Shown in pieces: positions 45,761 to 58,323 of a stretch of 64,000 nt of DNA; the first letter of the stretch is position 1, and every line of letters begins with the position of its first letter. The DNA lies in contig NW_004955436.1 in the NCBI RefSeq assembly GCF_000276665.1, positions 21,145,479-21,209,478 on the forward strand, read 5' to 3'. The stretch is from Chinchilla lanigera. Its lineage: Eukaryota > Chordata > Mammalia > Rodentia > Chinchillidae. The position numbers and the translations under genes are program-made. Under the pieces are notes generated by a model, which worked only from the letters and a program-made list of their open reading frames with translations, was not told the origin of the DNA and did not search any database.

Positions 45761-46930
45761 AAATGAATTCGTGTGTGTAAAGTGTTGGAGGAGTAGTGAA
45801 TACTTATATGTCCCTTTATCTTAAGAAATCAAATGATCAAAGTTACCAAAAATGAAATTCTAAAGATAATTAGAGAAAAATCTAGAAATTTATATCAAGT
45901 TAGAAAATACAGTGAAGATAAATTTTGGCATTTATTTTTGGGAGAAATAATATATTTTATGAGTGAATAAGTTATATTTCTAAACTAGAGATTGTTTTAT
46001 CACATATAATCTAGTTTAATGTCAAGATAATTAATTTAAAATTTATTGTGATATAAAAAGGTCCTTTGATTATAAAAGTATGAGTGGATAAATTCATAAA
46101 TAAATTTATCATAAGAAGTCAAATTGGAGTCAAAAAGAAATTTATAATGTTTTCTTCCACAATGTGAATTATTAAATATGTTAAAATTATCCTTTAGTAC
46201 TTAAAGCAGTAACTCTTCCACCCCAGTAAACACAGACCATTTTTCATAATTTATTTTTTGCCTTTATTCTAGATCAATAATATGAATAATTGTTTCTGAT
46301 CAGTTGTGATCATCAAATTTTAAATATTCTGTTTCCCATAAGAAGTTCAATATATACAGAATATAATGATACTTAATGTTCTATTTAAAAGGTTTTATGT
46401 AATAGACTTGTTTACAATTATGCCACTTATGGTATTATTGATATTACAAAAGTTTGAGGAAGAAAAAATAGCACAGTCCTTGCTGCAATCAGTATTTCCA
46501 CTGGTTGAGTTAAGTTTGTCCAAATACAAAGAATACCACATGGCATTAGAATACCTTAGTCTGCTATACCAACATAGAGTTTCACAGAGCTATAGGACCA
46601 GCTTATTACAGTGTCCTTAGTTTGCTTATTTAATTATTCATAATATATCAGTTAAATTGTTAGGTTTTTTTAAGGCAGAAAGAATATCTTTTCTAGTCAA
46701 ATATTCTAATTTATTCACTAGCCTCAAAGTTTTTTCTTAACTTTTAATATTTTTCTTAGGTGTGTGTTTACTCAAAGATGCTTTATGATTCAGGAAGTGT
46801 TTTAGAGAAATATCCAATTAAAGGTGTAACTGCTATAGGATGTAGCTATATATATTTTTTTCTATAAAAGCTGGTTTTAGATGATTTAAACACCAATCTT
46901 ACAGTTGAATTTCTAGAGAAAAATTCATTT

Positions 46931-46950
46931 GTGTGTGTGTGTGTGTGTGT
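46931..46950. repeat. (GT)10 microsatellite
   Basis: Twenty bases of alternating GT lie in the SMIM28 intron. Confidence 0.98.
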
Positions 46951-47444
46951 CTGCTCAGGATTGTCATTCATTTCTCTCTGGTCATAAAATTCTTTGCTTT
47001 AGATTTCTACAAACGTTTTCCTTTAATGCTGTCTTAGATCAAGACTCCTTGGTGGGTTTCCAAGCATCAATGCTTGTCTTAGTGAGAGACAGAGTCTCCT
47101 TAACCCCCTGCTCTCCTTCTGAGGTAAGCTGCTTGGCTTCTGCTCTTAGAAACAGTGCTCATTTCAGAGCTGAAAACAAAAGGGAGCTTCTTATCTTTGT
47201 ATATATAGATGCTGCTCCTGAGCAAAGAACAGTATAACACTAAGGCACAAAAACTTGTTGACCCCAAGTTCTTTGATATAGTTGATGAGCAAATAATCTT
47301 AGAATATGTTTATGCTGAGTTTCCCTTAAATGTTCCATGATCAAAGAATCTTAGAACTTGCAAGCTATTACCTTCAGATCCTGCCAAGCAGTGACCTCAT
47401 ATTTTTGTCCTATCCATAATAGAAGATGTTGCCCCTACGTTTTA

Positions 47445-47771
<327 letters not shown>

Positions 47772-48436
47772 TTAACCAGAGGACCTTTCAGGACTGGCTG
47801 TGTTTAAATACAGTGCCTCTGGATTTCCTTCTGTGGCCTTTATCACTGTAAGGGTTGGCATCAAATATCAGCTATAGAATAGATTTCAGACAGGGAAGTT
47901 TCTGCATTAGCATTATTACAGTGCAAAGAAGGGCTTCAGTGAATACACAGCAATTTCTACGTAGATGTAGTTAAGACCCTCTTCTTTCCCTTCCTGTACC
48001 CTCCCCAGAAACGTGACTGATTAGGAAAAACTACCTGGGCTGAATTATTTTATGATTTCTGGATTCAGAGGTAGAGAGCAAAGGGATATTTGCTAGAAGA
48101 GGGGGGCTCATTAATACTATTTTACTGAATTATTTAGATGAAAGATGCCTAATGATAAAGTTGTACAGCAGCCAGACAGACAATAGCTTAGATTATTTGG
48201 ATGGGCTGTTTGCTGATTTCAAGTTTTTAAAATCAAATTACCAGTACCTAAATAGTCTCCTTTCTGATTATCTTGTAAACTTTATAAATCAGCAATATAA
48301 AATTTAAAATAAGCAGCTTTCAGTGTGAATGTCCCTTGTGTTGACTTTGGGCTTTTTAATTGTTACCTGTGTGTTATTTATCATTTAAGACACTCAGTCC
48401 ATTTTGTCAGACTTTGTTTTGTCAAATAACAGGATA

Positions 48437-48730
48437 TTTGAGACCGGGTCATTTTAAAAAGCAGAAATTTATTTCTCACAGTTCCAGAGGCTGGCTGGGA
48501 AGGCCGACGTCAGGGTGCTAAACTCCCACCTTCTGTGAGCCTCCTAGCTGCATCCTCGCATGGAGGAAGATGGAGGGCAAGCTAGTCGAAAGCTGCGTGA
48601 AGCATTTTTTCATGAGAGCCAAAATCCTGTTTCTGAGGGAGAAACACTCGTGACCTAAGGCTCCACCTCTTAATACCGTGACAGTAGCCAACATCTGTAT
48701 TTGGGAGATGAAACATTCAAACCATAGCAC
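48437..48730 (-). mobile_element. LTR-like relic (MaLR type, antisense)
   Basis: GAAATTTATTTCTCACAGTTCCAGAGGCTGG at the left and TTTGGGAGATGAAACATTCAAACCATAGCA at the right are standard antisense ends of ancient mammalian LTRs of this type. No coding part is present. Confidence 0.65.
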
Positions 48731-49409
48731 ACCTGGTGGTTGAATTCTCTTCCTTCAGTAAACTTCAAAATGTTTGAACTCAGTATTGCAAGGACCCATC
48801 TTCCCATCTAAGTGTCATTTTCATCCAAGTGATTGTCACAATGTGAAGGTCATGGGCCTCTCCTCCGCCTTCCTCCTCCTTATCTTCTTCTTCTTCTTCC
48901 TTCTCTACTTCTGCTTCTCTTAACTATGGTTTTCATCTACTGGCCCATGGTGGCCTCTAGCTAGCTTGCAGGGAATGGTAGATTTTCCAAACTTTATACG
49001 TAAGTGCAACTTGAGGGGAGCAGCCATAGTTTTCATCATATTTGCAAACCCTGCATTTCCACCCCTGACTTATCAGGCACACCTGGAAATCAGCACATCA
49101 GTTTGCTTGGCTCCGTGTCAGCAGCCTTTGCCAGTCCTACAGCCTCAACAGGGACCTTTCCTTTTCTACCTCATTGATTTATTTAAATACCTTCATTTCT
49201 TGAGAAGCAAATTGGCGGTTTGGATTAAAAGCATTAAATATTCCTCTTCTGTAGAGAACAAACCAGACAAAATTTCCTGACTTGATGGATACATTTTTAA
49301 GGCCCAGTAGAAACAAACTACACTAAATATCTACCAATAAGGTGAGAAAGTGCTGTGGAGGAAAAGAGAAGGGGCAGAGCAAAGGATGAAAGGGGGTTGT
49401 AATGTAGGG

Positions 49410-49840
49410 AGTCATTAAGCTCTCACAGGGAAAGTGGTATTTGAGCAAAGATAGAAGAGGCAAAGGACTCGGCCATGCAGATGTTGGGTGGAGGAACATT
49501 GCCTACCAAGGAAGCAGCCAGTACAAAGGCCTGATGCAGGCACCTTAGGAGTCCTTTTCGTATTCAGGAGAGAAATAATGGGCCAGAGGAGCAGCAGCGG
49601 AGATGGTGAGGTTGTAGGTGAACTTCAGGGGCAAGCAAACAAGATTTCTTGAAGGACAGACAGTGATGTAAGGTAAGAAAGTTCTAGAAGGATTCTAAGG
49701 TTTTAGGCTTGGGCAGATAGGATGGCTGTTGTTACAGGCAGTAAGATTGTGGTTGGGGTAGGGCTTGGCTTTGTTTTTAACACAGGAAGAATAAAGATCA
49801 GGAGTTGAGTTCTGGTTGAGGGATGTTTCCAGTGTGTTGG
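49410..49840 (+). repeat. L2-like relic
   Basis: GTGGTATTTGAGCAAAGATAGAAGAGG, GGCCATGCAGATGTTGGG, GTACAAAGGCCTGATGCAGGCA and GGCAAGCAAACAAGATTTCTTG follow the typical L2 3' order. It is diverged. Confidence 0.6.
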
Positions 49841-50067
49841 AGTTTAATGGAAAGCACTAGACCAGGGGTTCTGTAGGGGACTTAATGAGATCCGCAAGGG
49901 CCAATAGGATGAGAACACAGAGTGAGTGGCCAGTGAGATAGAACAGATACCAAGAGTGTGTGGGGTACTGGAGTCCAAGTGAAGACCATGCTCCCCGAAG
50001 GAGGGCTTGCTCAGCTCTCTCAAAAGCGACCATACGATCATGTAGGTGCTCGATGAGATTTAATGTT

Positions 50068-50440
50068 TGTTATGGTTTAAGTCTAAAATGTCCCCTGAAG
50101 CCTCATGTGCTCTTAGGTGGGGGTTCTGGAAGATGATTTGATTATGTCGGATTGTAGCTCACTTGCTGTCAGAGGTGGGGTCTGGCTGGAAGAGGCAGGT
50201 CATTAAAGGTGAGATGTGGAGGGACCTCTCTCCTTCCCCTGCTCCTCCCTCCGCACTCTCTGCTTCCTGTCCATGCTGTGAGCAGCTCTTTTCTACCATG
50301 CCCTTGCGCCATGCCACCCTGCCTTGGAGCCAGCCAACTACAGACTGAAACATCTACAGACTGTGGGCTTGAATAAACCTCTCCTCCTTTACTTCTCAGG
50401 AGTCGGGCACTGTGTTTCAGCAATGAGAAAAATCACTATG
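50068..50440 (+). mobile_element. MaLR-type LTR, copy D (more diverged)
   Basis: Starts TTGTTATGGTTTAAGTC and has CATGCCACCCTGCCTTGGAGCC, ACAGACTGAAACATCTACAG and GAATAAACCTCTCC in the same order as the copies at 37635, 50516 and 53876. Its middle differs, so it may be a related subfamily. Confidence 0.75.
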
Positions 50441-50515
50441 ATAATGGTAGATGCAACAGCAACTGTGTGTTGGTGGGGAAGTCAGAGGTTATTTGGAGAA
50501 GATCAGTTTCAGTGG

Positions 50516-50909
50516 CTGTTACGGTTTGTGTCTGGATGTCGTCGTCCCGCCCCACACCCTCCAACAAATCCTCATGCAGTCATGGGGCAGGCTTCTAGGA
50601 TTTGTGATTGATCCATGATGCAATGCTGGGATTATGAGTGTGAGTGCTACACCCGCCCTGGGGTGGGTAGTTTGCATACAATGTAAGGGAGGGAAAGAGG
50701 CTGCTTGCTGCCATTCCTCCCTCTTGCTCTTGTTGTTTTTGCTGTGTTCCACGGCCATGAAAGTTTGCCCTCGGCCATGTGCCACTCTGCCTTGGAACTA
50801 GCCCAGTATGGACTGAAACCTCCACAAACTGTAAGCTAAATAAACCTTTCCTTCCTTAATTTTGGGCGTAAAGTATTTTTCCCAGCAACGAGACAAAAGT
50901 AACTGAGAC
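50516..50909 (+). mobile_element. MaLR-type LTR, copy B
   Basis: Starts CTGTTACGGTTTGTG and ends AAAGTAACTGAGACA. It shares with copy A CCTCATGCAGTCATGGGG, GTAAGGGAGGGAAAGAGGCT, TATGGACTGAAACCTCCACAAAC and AGCTAAATAAACCT. The region is non-coding; open frames within it are not genes. Confidence 0.85.
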
Positions 50910-51061
50910 AATGGTGTCTTCTTGGAAAAGCCTGATTTGGAATAGTTTTAAGACAGAAAAGGAGGAGAAGAATTGGAGACAGTGAGTATAAACAACTCTT
51001 AGTTACTCTACTTAAAAATGGAGCAGAGAAATGGTGCAGTAGCTAGATAAAGAGTCTAGAG

Positions 51062-51141
51062 CAGTGATGGTGAACCTTTTAGATCTTTCAGTGACAGAAA
51101 CAGCTTGCTGTGGCACACGCATTGTAAGTTCACCACTACTG
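51062..51141 (+). mobile_element. 80-base hAT-type MITE, copy 2, perfect 8-base target duplication
   Basis: The element starts CAGTGATGGTGAACCTT and its far end on the other strand reads CAGTAGTGGTGAACTT, matching at 14 of 16 bases. GTCTAGAG occurs immediately on both sides (51054-51061 and 51142-51149), the 8-base duplication made by hAT transposases. It has no coding capacity and must have been mobilised in trans. Confidence 0.88.
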
Positions 51142-51475
51142 GTCTAGAGGCTTGTATACAAGACACTAGATTATAAAGAAAACCCTGAGCAATTCTACTC
51201 TGAGGAATTCTTCCTAAAGAAATAATCTGGTGAGGGGTCAAAGAGATATATATTGTAAGATATTTTAACATATCTTAAATATCCATAATAACAAACCAAT
51301 GAAAAATGTGGAGATGCTGATAAAATGATAATTGGTTTACAAGATATAAACACACAAAGATATATTAACTGAAAATAAATACCAGAAAGGTCACAACATA
51401 TTGTGAAGTGTTTGTCAGAAGACTGCAAGTTTCTTATAAAGTCACCTGTCCCCTCATAGAGAAAAAAGTCACTAT

Positions 51476-51560
51476 TGGCTGGGGATGTATCACAGTGGTA
51501 AAGCATGTGCTTAGTATGCTCAAGGTCCTGGGTTCAGTCTCTAGCATCAAAATCAATAAA
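51476..51560 (+). repeat. ID-type SINE, diverged
   Basis: GGCTGGGGATGTATCACAGTGG and AAGGTCCTGGGTTCAGTCTC are ID words with several changes. The tail is AT-rich rather than pure A. Confidence 0.8.
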
Positions 51561-51976
51561 TAATAGAAGATTTAAAAAATCATGTTAACAGTGGCATTTT
51601 TCTAAGTGGTAGGGCTGTTGGTAGTTTTTTATGAAATACTTCTTTTTGCTGATTTATGTTTTCTATGAATAATCATAATATAAATATAATAATTTCAAGA
51701 TTTTTGTAGACCTACATAAAAGCCATCCTGTGGTAGTATTCTATAATTTCCTGCCTTCCCCCGAATTAGAATGAATTACTGTTTCCTCTGGATTCCCATA
51801 GTATATTGGGTAATCTAGTATTATAGTACTTATTTGCATCAGTTTTGTATTATTTTAAAAATCAATTGTAGGACTGTTGAGTCACAAAAGGACTTGCTGA
51901 GGAGCTGAATAAGATGGGGATCTCTGCTGCAAAATGCTTAGCCTAAAGAGCCAAGAGCATTACTTGTAATCCTTTG

Positions 51977-52055
51977 CAGGAATGGTAACATTTTAGAGCT
52001 TTCAATGATACAGTCAGCTCACTGCCCCACGCCTGCCATAGGTTTGCCACTACTG
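51977..52055 (+). mobile_element. hAT-type MITE, copy 3
   Basis: Starts CAGGAATGGTAACATTTTAGAGCTTTCAATG and ends ATAGGTTTGCCACTACTG. It shares the inner TTTTAGAGCTTTCAATGATACA with the copy at 8004 and the end CCACTACTG with the copy at 51062. Flanks do not show a clear 8-base match. Confidence 0.65.
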
Positions 52056-52079
52056 GTTTAGGAAAATGCTATTGGATTT

Positions 52080-52555
52080 CCAATCTTCATGGGTGTTAAT
52101 GATCAAAATCTTTTTTTCTTATCTTCACATCATATGCTTGTTTTTTCACACCAAAAGGCAGAATATTTTCTTTTGTTTCCATGAGCCTTTCAATCATACT
52201 GCTCAGAACTTTTATAGTTTGATAATTACAAACAATGATGATGATTAATCAAAAACTCATGCTAGCTAACTCTAAAACTTTTTGAAGTATTTCAGAACTG
52301 AGAATATAAAATTCTTTACACTTTATATTGTTGCACTTCTCTCTTTTTTGAAATTGGTTGGGGTCTTCATCCATTTGGCTATTTGTTTTTCTTCTCTAAT
52401 TCCTTTGAAATTGACATAATTGATTTGCCACTTTAGTTTCAAGAACTATAGAGATTTTCAGATTTTGTGGTTGGTTTTGGATCAGATGGACATAGGGTAT
52501 TTCACTTTGGGGGGGCATTGTGGATTGAATCACTGAGCTATCACTGAGCTATCTC
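52080..52555. other. Spacer, no gene seen
   Basis: AT-rich sequence, and I recognise no repeat or coding signal apart from short T runs. Confidence 0.5.
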
Positions 52556-52559
52556 CCCT

Positions 52560-52790
52560 GTTTGAAACAGGGTCTTCCTAAACTGCTCAGCTGAGGGCTG
52601 CGGATATAGCTCAGTGGCACAAGCACCTGCCCGGCAAGTGCAAAGTCCTGAGTTTGATTCCCAATAGCAAAAAAAAAAAAAAAAAAAAGGACTAAACTGC
52701 TCAGCCTGTCCTCAATTTTGCAATGCTCCTGCCTCAGTTTTCTGAGTAGCTGGGATTACAGAGGGGTGACATTGTGACTGGCTAAGGGTA
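52560..52790 (-). repeat. 7SL-derived SINE (antisense) split by an ID
   Basis: GAAACAGGGTCTTCCTAAACTGCTCAGC is interrupted and resumes as CTGTCCTCAATTTTGC, CCTCAGTTTTCTGAGTAGCTGGGATTACAG. Removing the ID restores a B1-like antisense monomer. Confidence 0.75.
52592..52691 (+). repeat. ID SINE, young, perfect 14-base target duplication
   Basis: GGGCTGCGGATATAGCTCAG, CAAAGTCCTGAGTTTGATTCCC and a 20-base A tail identify ID. CTAAACTGCTCAGC flanks it at 52578-52591 and 52692-52705, inside the older SINE. Confidence 0.96.
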
Positions 52791-52799
52791 GTTTTTCTT

Positions 52800-53399
52800 T
52801 TCTTTTGTTTTGTTATATTACAGATTTTATTTTCTGAGCCAATAATGGAGAAAAAATCCTAGTAAATTAATGCTCAGAGAAGAGTCACACAAACTCTAGA
52901 TGACTGTAAAATGGTAGTCTTTTATTTTTCCACATTTGATTTCTAAACTAGTAAATACATTTGAATTTTAGTAAACTTGTCAGCCCACTGTCTCCAGATG
53001 CTATTAGAAGAATTAAATAAGCTTATATTTGATTAGAATGACAGAAAACTAATCAGTAGACTGCACACAGCACTGTGACAGATCACCCTGCCTGAACCTG
53101 ACTTTCATGGAGACCCAGGAGTTCACCCAAGGGTCACATCTCTGGCCTTTGTTTTTGTTGAATGTTGGCCCTGATAATCTGGAAGTATAGAGACAATTTG
53201 ACTAAGTCCACTGCCAATAAGGACTAAAGATGAAGATAGGCCAGAGTGGTTTTTTTAAGACCAACCAAGAAAGACCATAAAAAGGAGAAGCTACTGGTAT
53301 GAAGTTTACTTTGGAAGACTATCAACTCTTGTAGGATTGGAGATTTAAACACAAAATTAAGTTATATGAAAAAATAATTAATATAAAATAGAAGGCAAG
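52800..53399. other. Spacer, no gene seen
   Basis: AT-rich, unrecognised sequence. Confidence 0.45.
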
Positions 53400-53830
53400 C
53401 CCACCAGTGGGCATGTATGTGAAGGAAACACACTCAGTATGTTGAGGAGAAATCTATGATCCTGTGTCTGTGGTAGCACCATTCATAGAGTGAAGATGTG
53501 AAATTAATTCCAGTGTTCATCAGTGGATGAGGGGGATGAAGGAAATGTGGTACACAATCAATGGAAAATTATTCACCTTTGAAGAAGCAAGAAATCTTGT
53601 CATTTGCAACAACATGTATGAACACAGAGACTAACATGTTAAGTAAGCCAGGCACACAAAAAGCATGTGTTTTCCATTACATGTGGCAGCTGCAAATGTG
53701 GAACTTATAGAGGCAGAGTCAATGGTGGGTACCAGAGTCTGGGAGGTAAGGGAGGTTGGGGAGGGACTGGTGACTAAATAAGAAATTTTAATTAGGAGAA
53801 GTAAGTTCAAGGGATCTGTGAAGTATAGCA
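53400..53830 (+). mobile_element. LINE-1 3' end fragment (sense)
   Basis: CATTCATAGAGTGAAGATGTG, GTGTTCATCAGTGGATGAGGG, CTTGTCATTTGCAACAACATG and AAGTAAGCCAGGCACACAAAAAG are LINE-1 3' words. It is followed by an LTR at 53876. Confidence 0.8.
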
Positions 53831-53875
53831 TGGTAGCCATAGTTAATAGCAGTGTATTGTACACTTGAAAGTTGC

Positions 53876-54136
53876 TGTTATGGTTTGACGTCCCCCACAA
53901 AGCCTCATATGGACATAGGGAGTAGGCTTTTTGCAGGCAACTGAATCTAGAGTTTGTGATTGATTTATGGTCCAGTGCTGCCATGAACTGTTGCCCCCTG
54001 CCATGTGCCACCCTGCCTTGGAGCTAGCTGATTATGGGCTGAAACCTCTACAAACTGAGCTAAGTAAACCTTTCACCCTTTACCTTTGGCTAGTGGGTAT
54101 TTTGTCTCAACAAGGAGAAAAGTAACTTAGACAACT
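53876..54136 (+). mobile_element. MaLR-type LTR, copy C (internally deleted)
   Basis: Starts CTGTTATGGTTTGACGTCCC and ends AAAAGTAACTTAGACA. It keeps GTTTGTGATTGATTTATGGTCCAGTGCTG, then jumps to CCATGAACTGTTGCCCCCTGCC, so it lacks about 100 bases present in copies A and B. Confidence 0.85.
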
Positions 54137-54619
54137 GATAAGAGAGTATATTTCAAATATTCTTACTATCAATAGGTGGAAAAACGGCAAAGGTCTTATG
54201 TGTTCAATTCAATCAATTTTGACAGTTTCATTCACTCTTGTAATCACTACCTCAAAAACCCATAAAGCTTTTCCATCACCCCAGAAATTTTCCCTTCTGT
54301 CTTTTTCCAGTCATTTCACTTTCTTTAGCCAACTGTTTTCTGATTTTTGTATAAAATGTAGGACTGTTTTTTAAGATCTCAAGTCTTTGGAAAAGTCAAG
54401 GAATAGAATATGAAATTTATATGTTTATGGTGTTCTTTGGTTATGAATGCAGGTATTTCCAGACATTTGACCTTTGGATTTTAAATATCTGGAATTGAGG
54501 AAAATGTAGGAATATAGTTAGAATAGAATGTTTGGAAATTAATACTGTATTCTTGAATTTAAAACAAACTAGTTATTGGACACATTTAGGTTTTAAATCA
54601 TGTAATTTATCTATATATA

Positions 54620-56640
54620 TTCTTTTTAAACACTTTTATTGGTACATATTTATTAGATACAATGTGATATTTTGATTCATATATAAATTAGGTAGTGATT
54701 AGTCCAGGGTAATCAGCAGATCCATCACCTTTGCTATTGTTGTTGTTGTTCAGCTAGTCTATATCTTTTAATTGGAGAATTTAGTTCTTTTACATTTAAG
54801 GTTATTGTTGATAGGTAAGGAGTTACTCTTGTCATTTTTATGATATTCCCCCAGTTGTTTTGAATATTCTTCATTCCTTTCTAACTTGTGTTCATCTTTG
54901 TGGTTTGAAGATTTATTATATTGATTATGTTTGATCTTTTTATATTTCTCTTTTGTGTATCTATTCTACTAGTGAGATTTATACTTTCACATTGTATTCA
55001 TGATGGTAGCTATCTTTCATTTTTGGATGTAAGACTTTCTTAAGCATGTTTTATATGCCTATTCCAGAAGACATGAATTCTCTGCTTTTGTTTGTCCTAG
55101 AAAAACTTCATTTTTCCTTCATTTCTAAAAGGTATCATTGCTAGGTTTAAGTTTTTTTTTTAGTTAGCAGTTATTTGGTTTGAGAAGTTGGAATGCATTA
55201 TTACTTTTTCTCCTGGTCTTGTGACCTGACAGTTTTCTCATACAGATATTAGATTTTGTCTTGTTCTTTTGACAATCTAATTATAATATGCTGTAGTGAA
55301 GGTCTTTTCTATTTGGGATCTTATAAGCCTCCTGTACACATATGTCCATATTTCCCCAAGACTGAATAGGCTTTCTGCTAATATTTCATTGAGTAGGTTT
55401 TCTATGCCCCTAACTTTTTTCTACTTATGTTTGGATTTTCCAAAAAATGCATTTGGGAATTTGCATTTCCAAAAATGTGAATATTTGTTCATTAAAGCTA
55501 TGATCTTCATTCTTTCTATCTCCTTTTTGCTTGCCTAGAATATGTCTAAAGATGTGTTCAAGTTCAGATACTCTTTCTTCTGCTCAATCTAGTCTGTTAT
55601 TGAGGCTTTCAACTAATGTTTTTTGTTATTGAACTCATTTCTAAGTTTTTTGTTCTAACCTGTCTTCTTGCTGAATTTCTCATTCCTATTCTACATTGTC
55701 TTCTTAATTTAACAATTTAATGGTTTAACTGTATTTTTCTTAGGTCTTATTGAGCTTTTAATAGTCTTGATCAGATATCTTAATCAGATACTACATTCTT
55801 GATCAGATAGTTCATCCTCATTCATTTATCTCAGGTCTGTTGCTAAAGACTTGTTATGTTCTTTTGGAGGCATCATATTACATTTTTTTTCTTTCCATAT
55901 CTCCTGTGCTCCTATATTGATATTTGCACATTTGTTGTGTCAAGCATTTCTACTGTTTTTATGATATGGCCTTCTTAGTAAGTGGCTTTCTGCCAAAGAT
56001 GTATGTTGGGTTCATCAGTTTGTTATGCAATGTTGGCTTTGTTTTGAGTAGCTCACCATAGCATAGATAGTCTCCCTACAGTTTCTTTGGCTGTGATGAA
56101 TAACTTTGCACACAGTGCATACTGTGACAGATTCAGGGAGAACTGCTGTCTCTGTGGGCCATGCAAGAGTCTGGAAACTCTAGCACTTCAGGTATGGTAC
56201 AGACACCAGGGTGCTCACTGTGTGGCTACTCCGTTAGTGGGAATGATGGTCCCTAGCGGGTGGTAAAGGTTTCCTTGGGCACTATTAATGCCCACTCTGC
56301 TTCTAAGAAGGGCCTTGGACCCTTGGAAGCCCCAAGTAGTGGGGGCCTAAAACATTTGTCCTCTGACTCGTCAGGTATAGGCCCAGATGCTGCCTGGGTA
56401 GAGAGGGTGATGGGCACTGAAGCAAAGTCCCTTTGTTCTGCTCACACCCAAGCCTGACAAGGACATCTACTCATAAAAGGTGCAGATCCAGGGCCCAGGC
56501 AGCAGTGTCCCTCTTTGTCACTATGATGGCGGTGGATGTCTGGAAATGGATGTCATACACAGCTGCATACTTGTTACTTTGGTGGTTCTTTGTTGGGGAA
56601 GAAGCAAGTTCTGGGTATATCTATTCTGTCACTATGAATC
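54620..56640 (-). mobile_element. Antisense LINE-1-derived region
   Basis: Antisense LINE-1 wording includes TTAATTGGAGAATTTAGTTCTTTTAC, TTGATAGGTAAGGAGTTACTC, CTAGAAAAACTTCATTTTTCC and TCTAGTCTGTTATTGAGGC. The more GC-balanced part after 56100 is probably the same element but is less certain. No intact frame exists. Confidence 0.6.
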
Positions 56641-56668
56641 TAAGTTCATTCATTAGAAAAACATTAAG

Positions 56669-56820
56669 GAGCTGGGTGTGGTGGCGCATGCCTGTAATCC
56701 CAGCCCTTGGGAGGCTGAGGCAGGAGGAACATTGAGAGTTCGAGACCAGCCTGGGCTGCAAAGTGAGCTCAAGGCTAGCCTGAACTGCATAGTGAGACCC
56801 TATCTCGAAAAGACAAAATA
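56669..56820 (+). repeat. B1 SINE, 12-base target duplication
   Basis: A well-preserved B1 starts GAGCTGGGTGTGGTGGCGCATG and shows both tandem blocks (CCAGCCTGGGCTGCAAAGTGAG and CTAGCCTGAACTGCATAGTGAG). AAAAACATTAAG flanks it at 56657-56668 and 56821-56832. Confidence 0.97.
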
Positions 56821-56923
56821 AAAAACATTAAGTACCTACCGTGTGTCAAAGTCAACAGATTCTGATCTGTACTCTTCAAGAGTTCAGAAACTTGCAAGAG
56901 GTACAATTAAAATGCCTGCAATT

Positions 56924-57010
56924 GGGGCCGGGGATATAGGTCGAGAGCACAGTACTTGCCTGGCAAGTGTGAGGTCCTGAATCTGATTCCTGGTACCCCC
57001 GCCCCCCAAA
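56924..57010 (+). repeat. ID SINE
   Basis: GGGGCCGGGGATATAGGTCG, ACTTGCCTGGCAAGTGTGAGG and a C/A-rich tail identify ID. Flanks AAAATGCCTGCAATTG and AAAATGTCTGCTGTTG are an imperfect target duplication, suggesting middling age. Confidence 0.9.
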
Positions 57011-57019
57011 AAATGTCTG

Positions 57020-58310
57020 CTGTTGTGGAATATTATGCTGGGCATTAATGAAGTAAACAGTTTTGCTCTACTAGTTTCTGAAACTGTCATTCAGCATCTT
57101 AGGGGGCCTTGAGAAGCCAGCTGGGAAACCAGAAACCAAAGAGATACCAGTATAGCGGCCTGGTAGAGACCTTGGAGAGGTGAACTCGAGCAAGTGGAGA
57201 AACGTGGATAGAGCTGCATACTGGAGATGTCTGGCGGATACCACTTCAAACAGCTGATCAAACTTTCTACTAACAATAATGGGAAAAATTAAAAAATCCT
57301 GTCTCCTCTGATGTGAGGTACTGAGGACACAGATCGTACAGGAAGTAGTCAGTTTTGAGGCCAGAAATCCAAACATTAAGATGTCATAGGGCCAGGCTCT
57401 CTTGGGAGACTTACAGAAGAGTCCTTCCCTGCTTCTTCTTGGCTTTAGGAGGCTCCTGGCTAAAGTCTGTTTTTGCTCAGTCTCTCTCAGAGCAAAAGTG
57501 GCCTTTTTCTGCTTCTTATTTGTTTGGTGTCTTTTTAAACCGGGAGATTATATTATATTGAACCTGAATTTTGGGAACCTTCAGAGACTAATGACCCTTC
57601 CTCAAGGGAGTATTTGTACTCAGTACAGTGCTCTTTGGGAAAATGCTAATCTAGGACCACTTCAGTTACACCTGCAAATTCAGAATTAAAAGTGGGAGTT
57701 GCAGATTCAGCTTGGGAACTTTGTCAGAATGCTCAGCTTAGTCTTCTAATTCCATAGTGACAGAGGCAAAAATCCCTTGCTGCTTTCTGTTCTGGTTTCT
57801 GGTTTACCTCGCTGGCCTGGAGACCATAGCTCTTCTCTCTAGTGAGGGCAACAAAGCATCAAAAGGTCATTACAGCGTACTTAGGATCTAGCCAAGTTCT
57901 AATGGAAGGACTATTCGAAGTTTCTAGTTCACTATTACTGCCTGATTAATTTTCCATGATCAGTATCTCTCTAATTCATGCTATTAAATATTCTAACCAC
58001 AGATTGACTCACTTAACATGGATAAAGTTGAAAGTATTAGTGCTTATCAAAGACTTGTTTTCATGTTGCTAATATTTGTGGATATTAAGAAATAAGAGGC
58101 CAGCAAAGGTTATGTACATAAGTGACCGAGGCATGACAGATTATAGTTAAAACTTTCTTCACTGAAGGACCAGTCAGATTCTCGAGTATTCTCCTGCTGT
58201 CAATTGCTGTAGTATAGAACATTACTTATTTAACCATAGTGCTTTAAAATTTCTTTTAATTTTCTGATCTATTTTCCAATGAAAAGTCCCAAGCCATGCT
58301 ATTCTAGTCC
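57020..58310. other. Spacer, no gene seen
   Basis: Mostly unique sequence. Open frames up to about 100 codons on both strands show no recognisable protein. Confidence 0.5.
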
Positions 58311-58323
58311 AATCCCTTCATTT

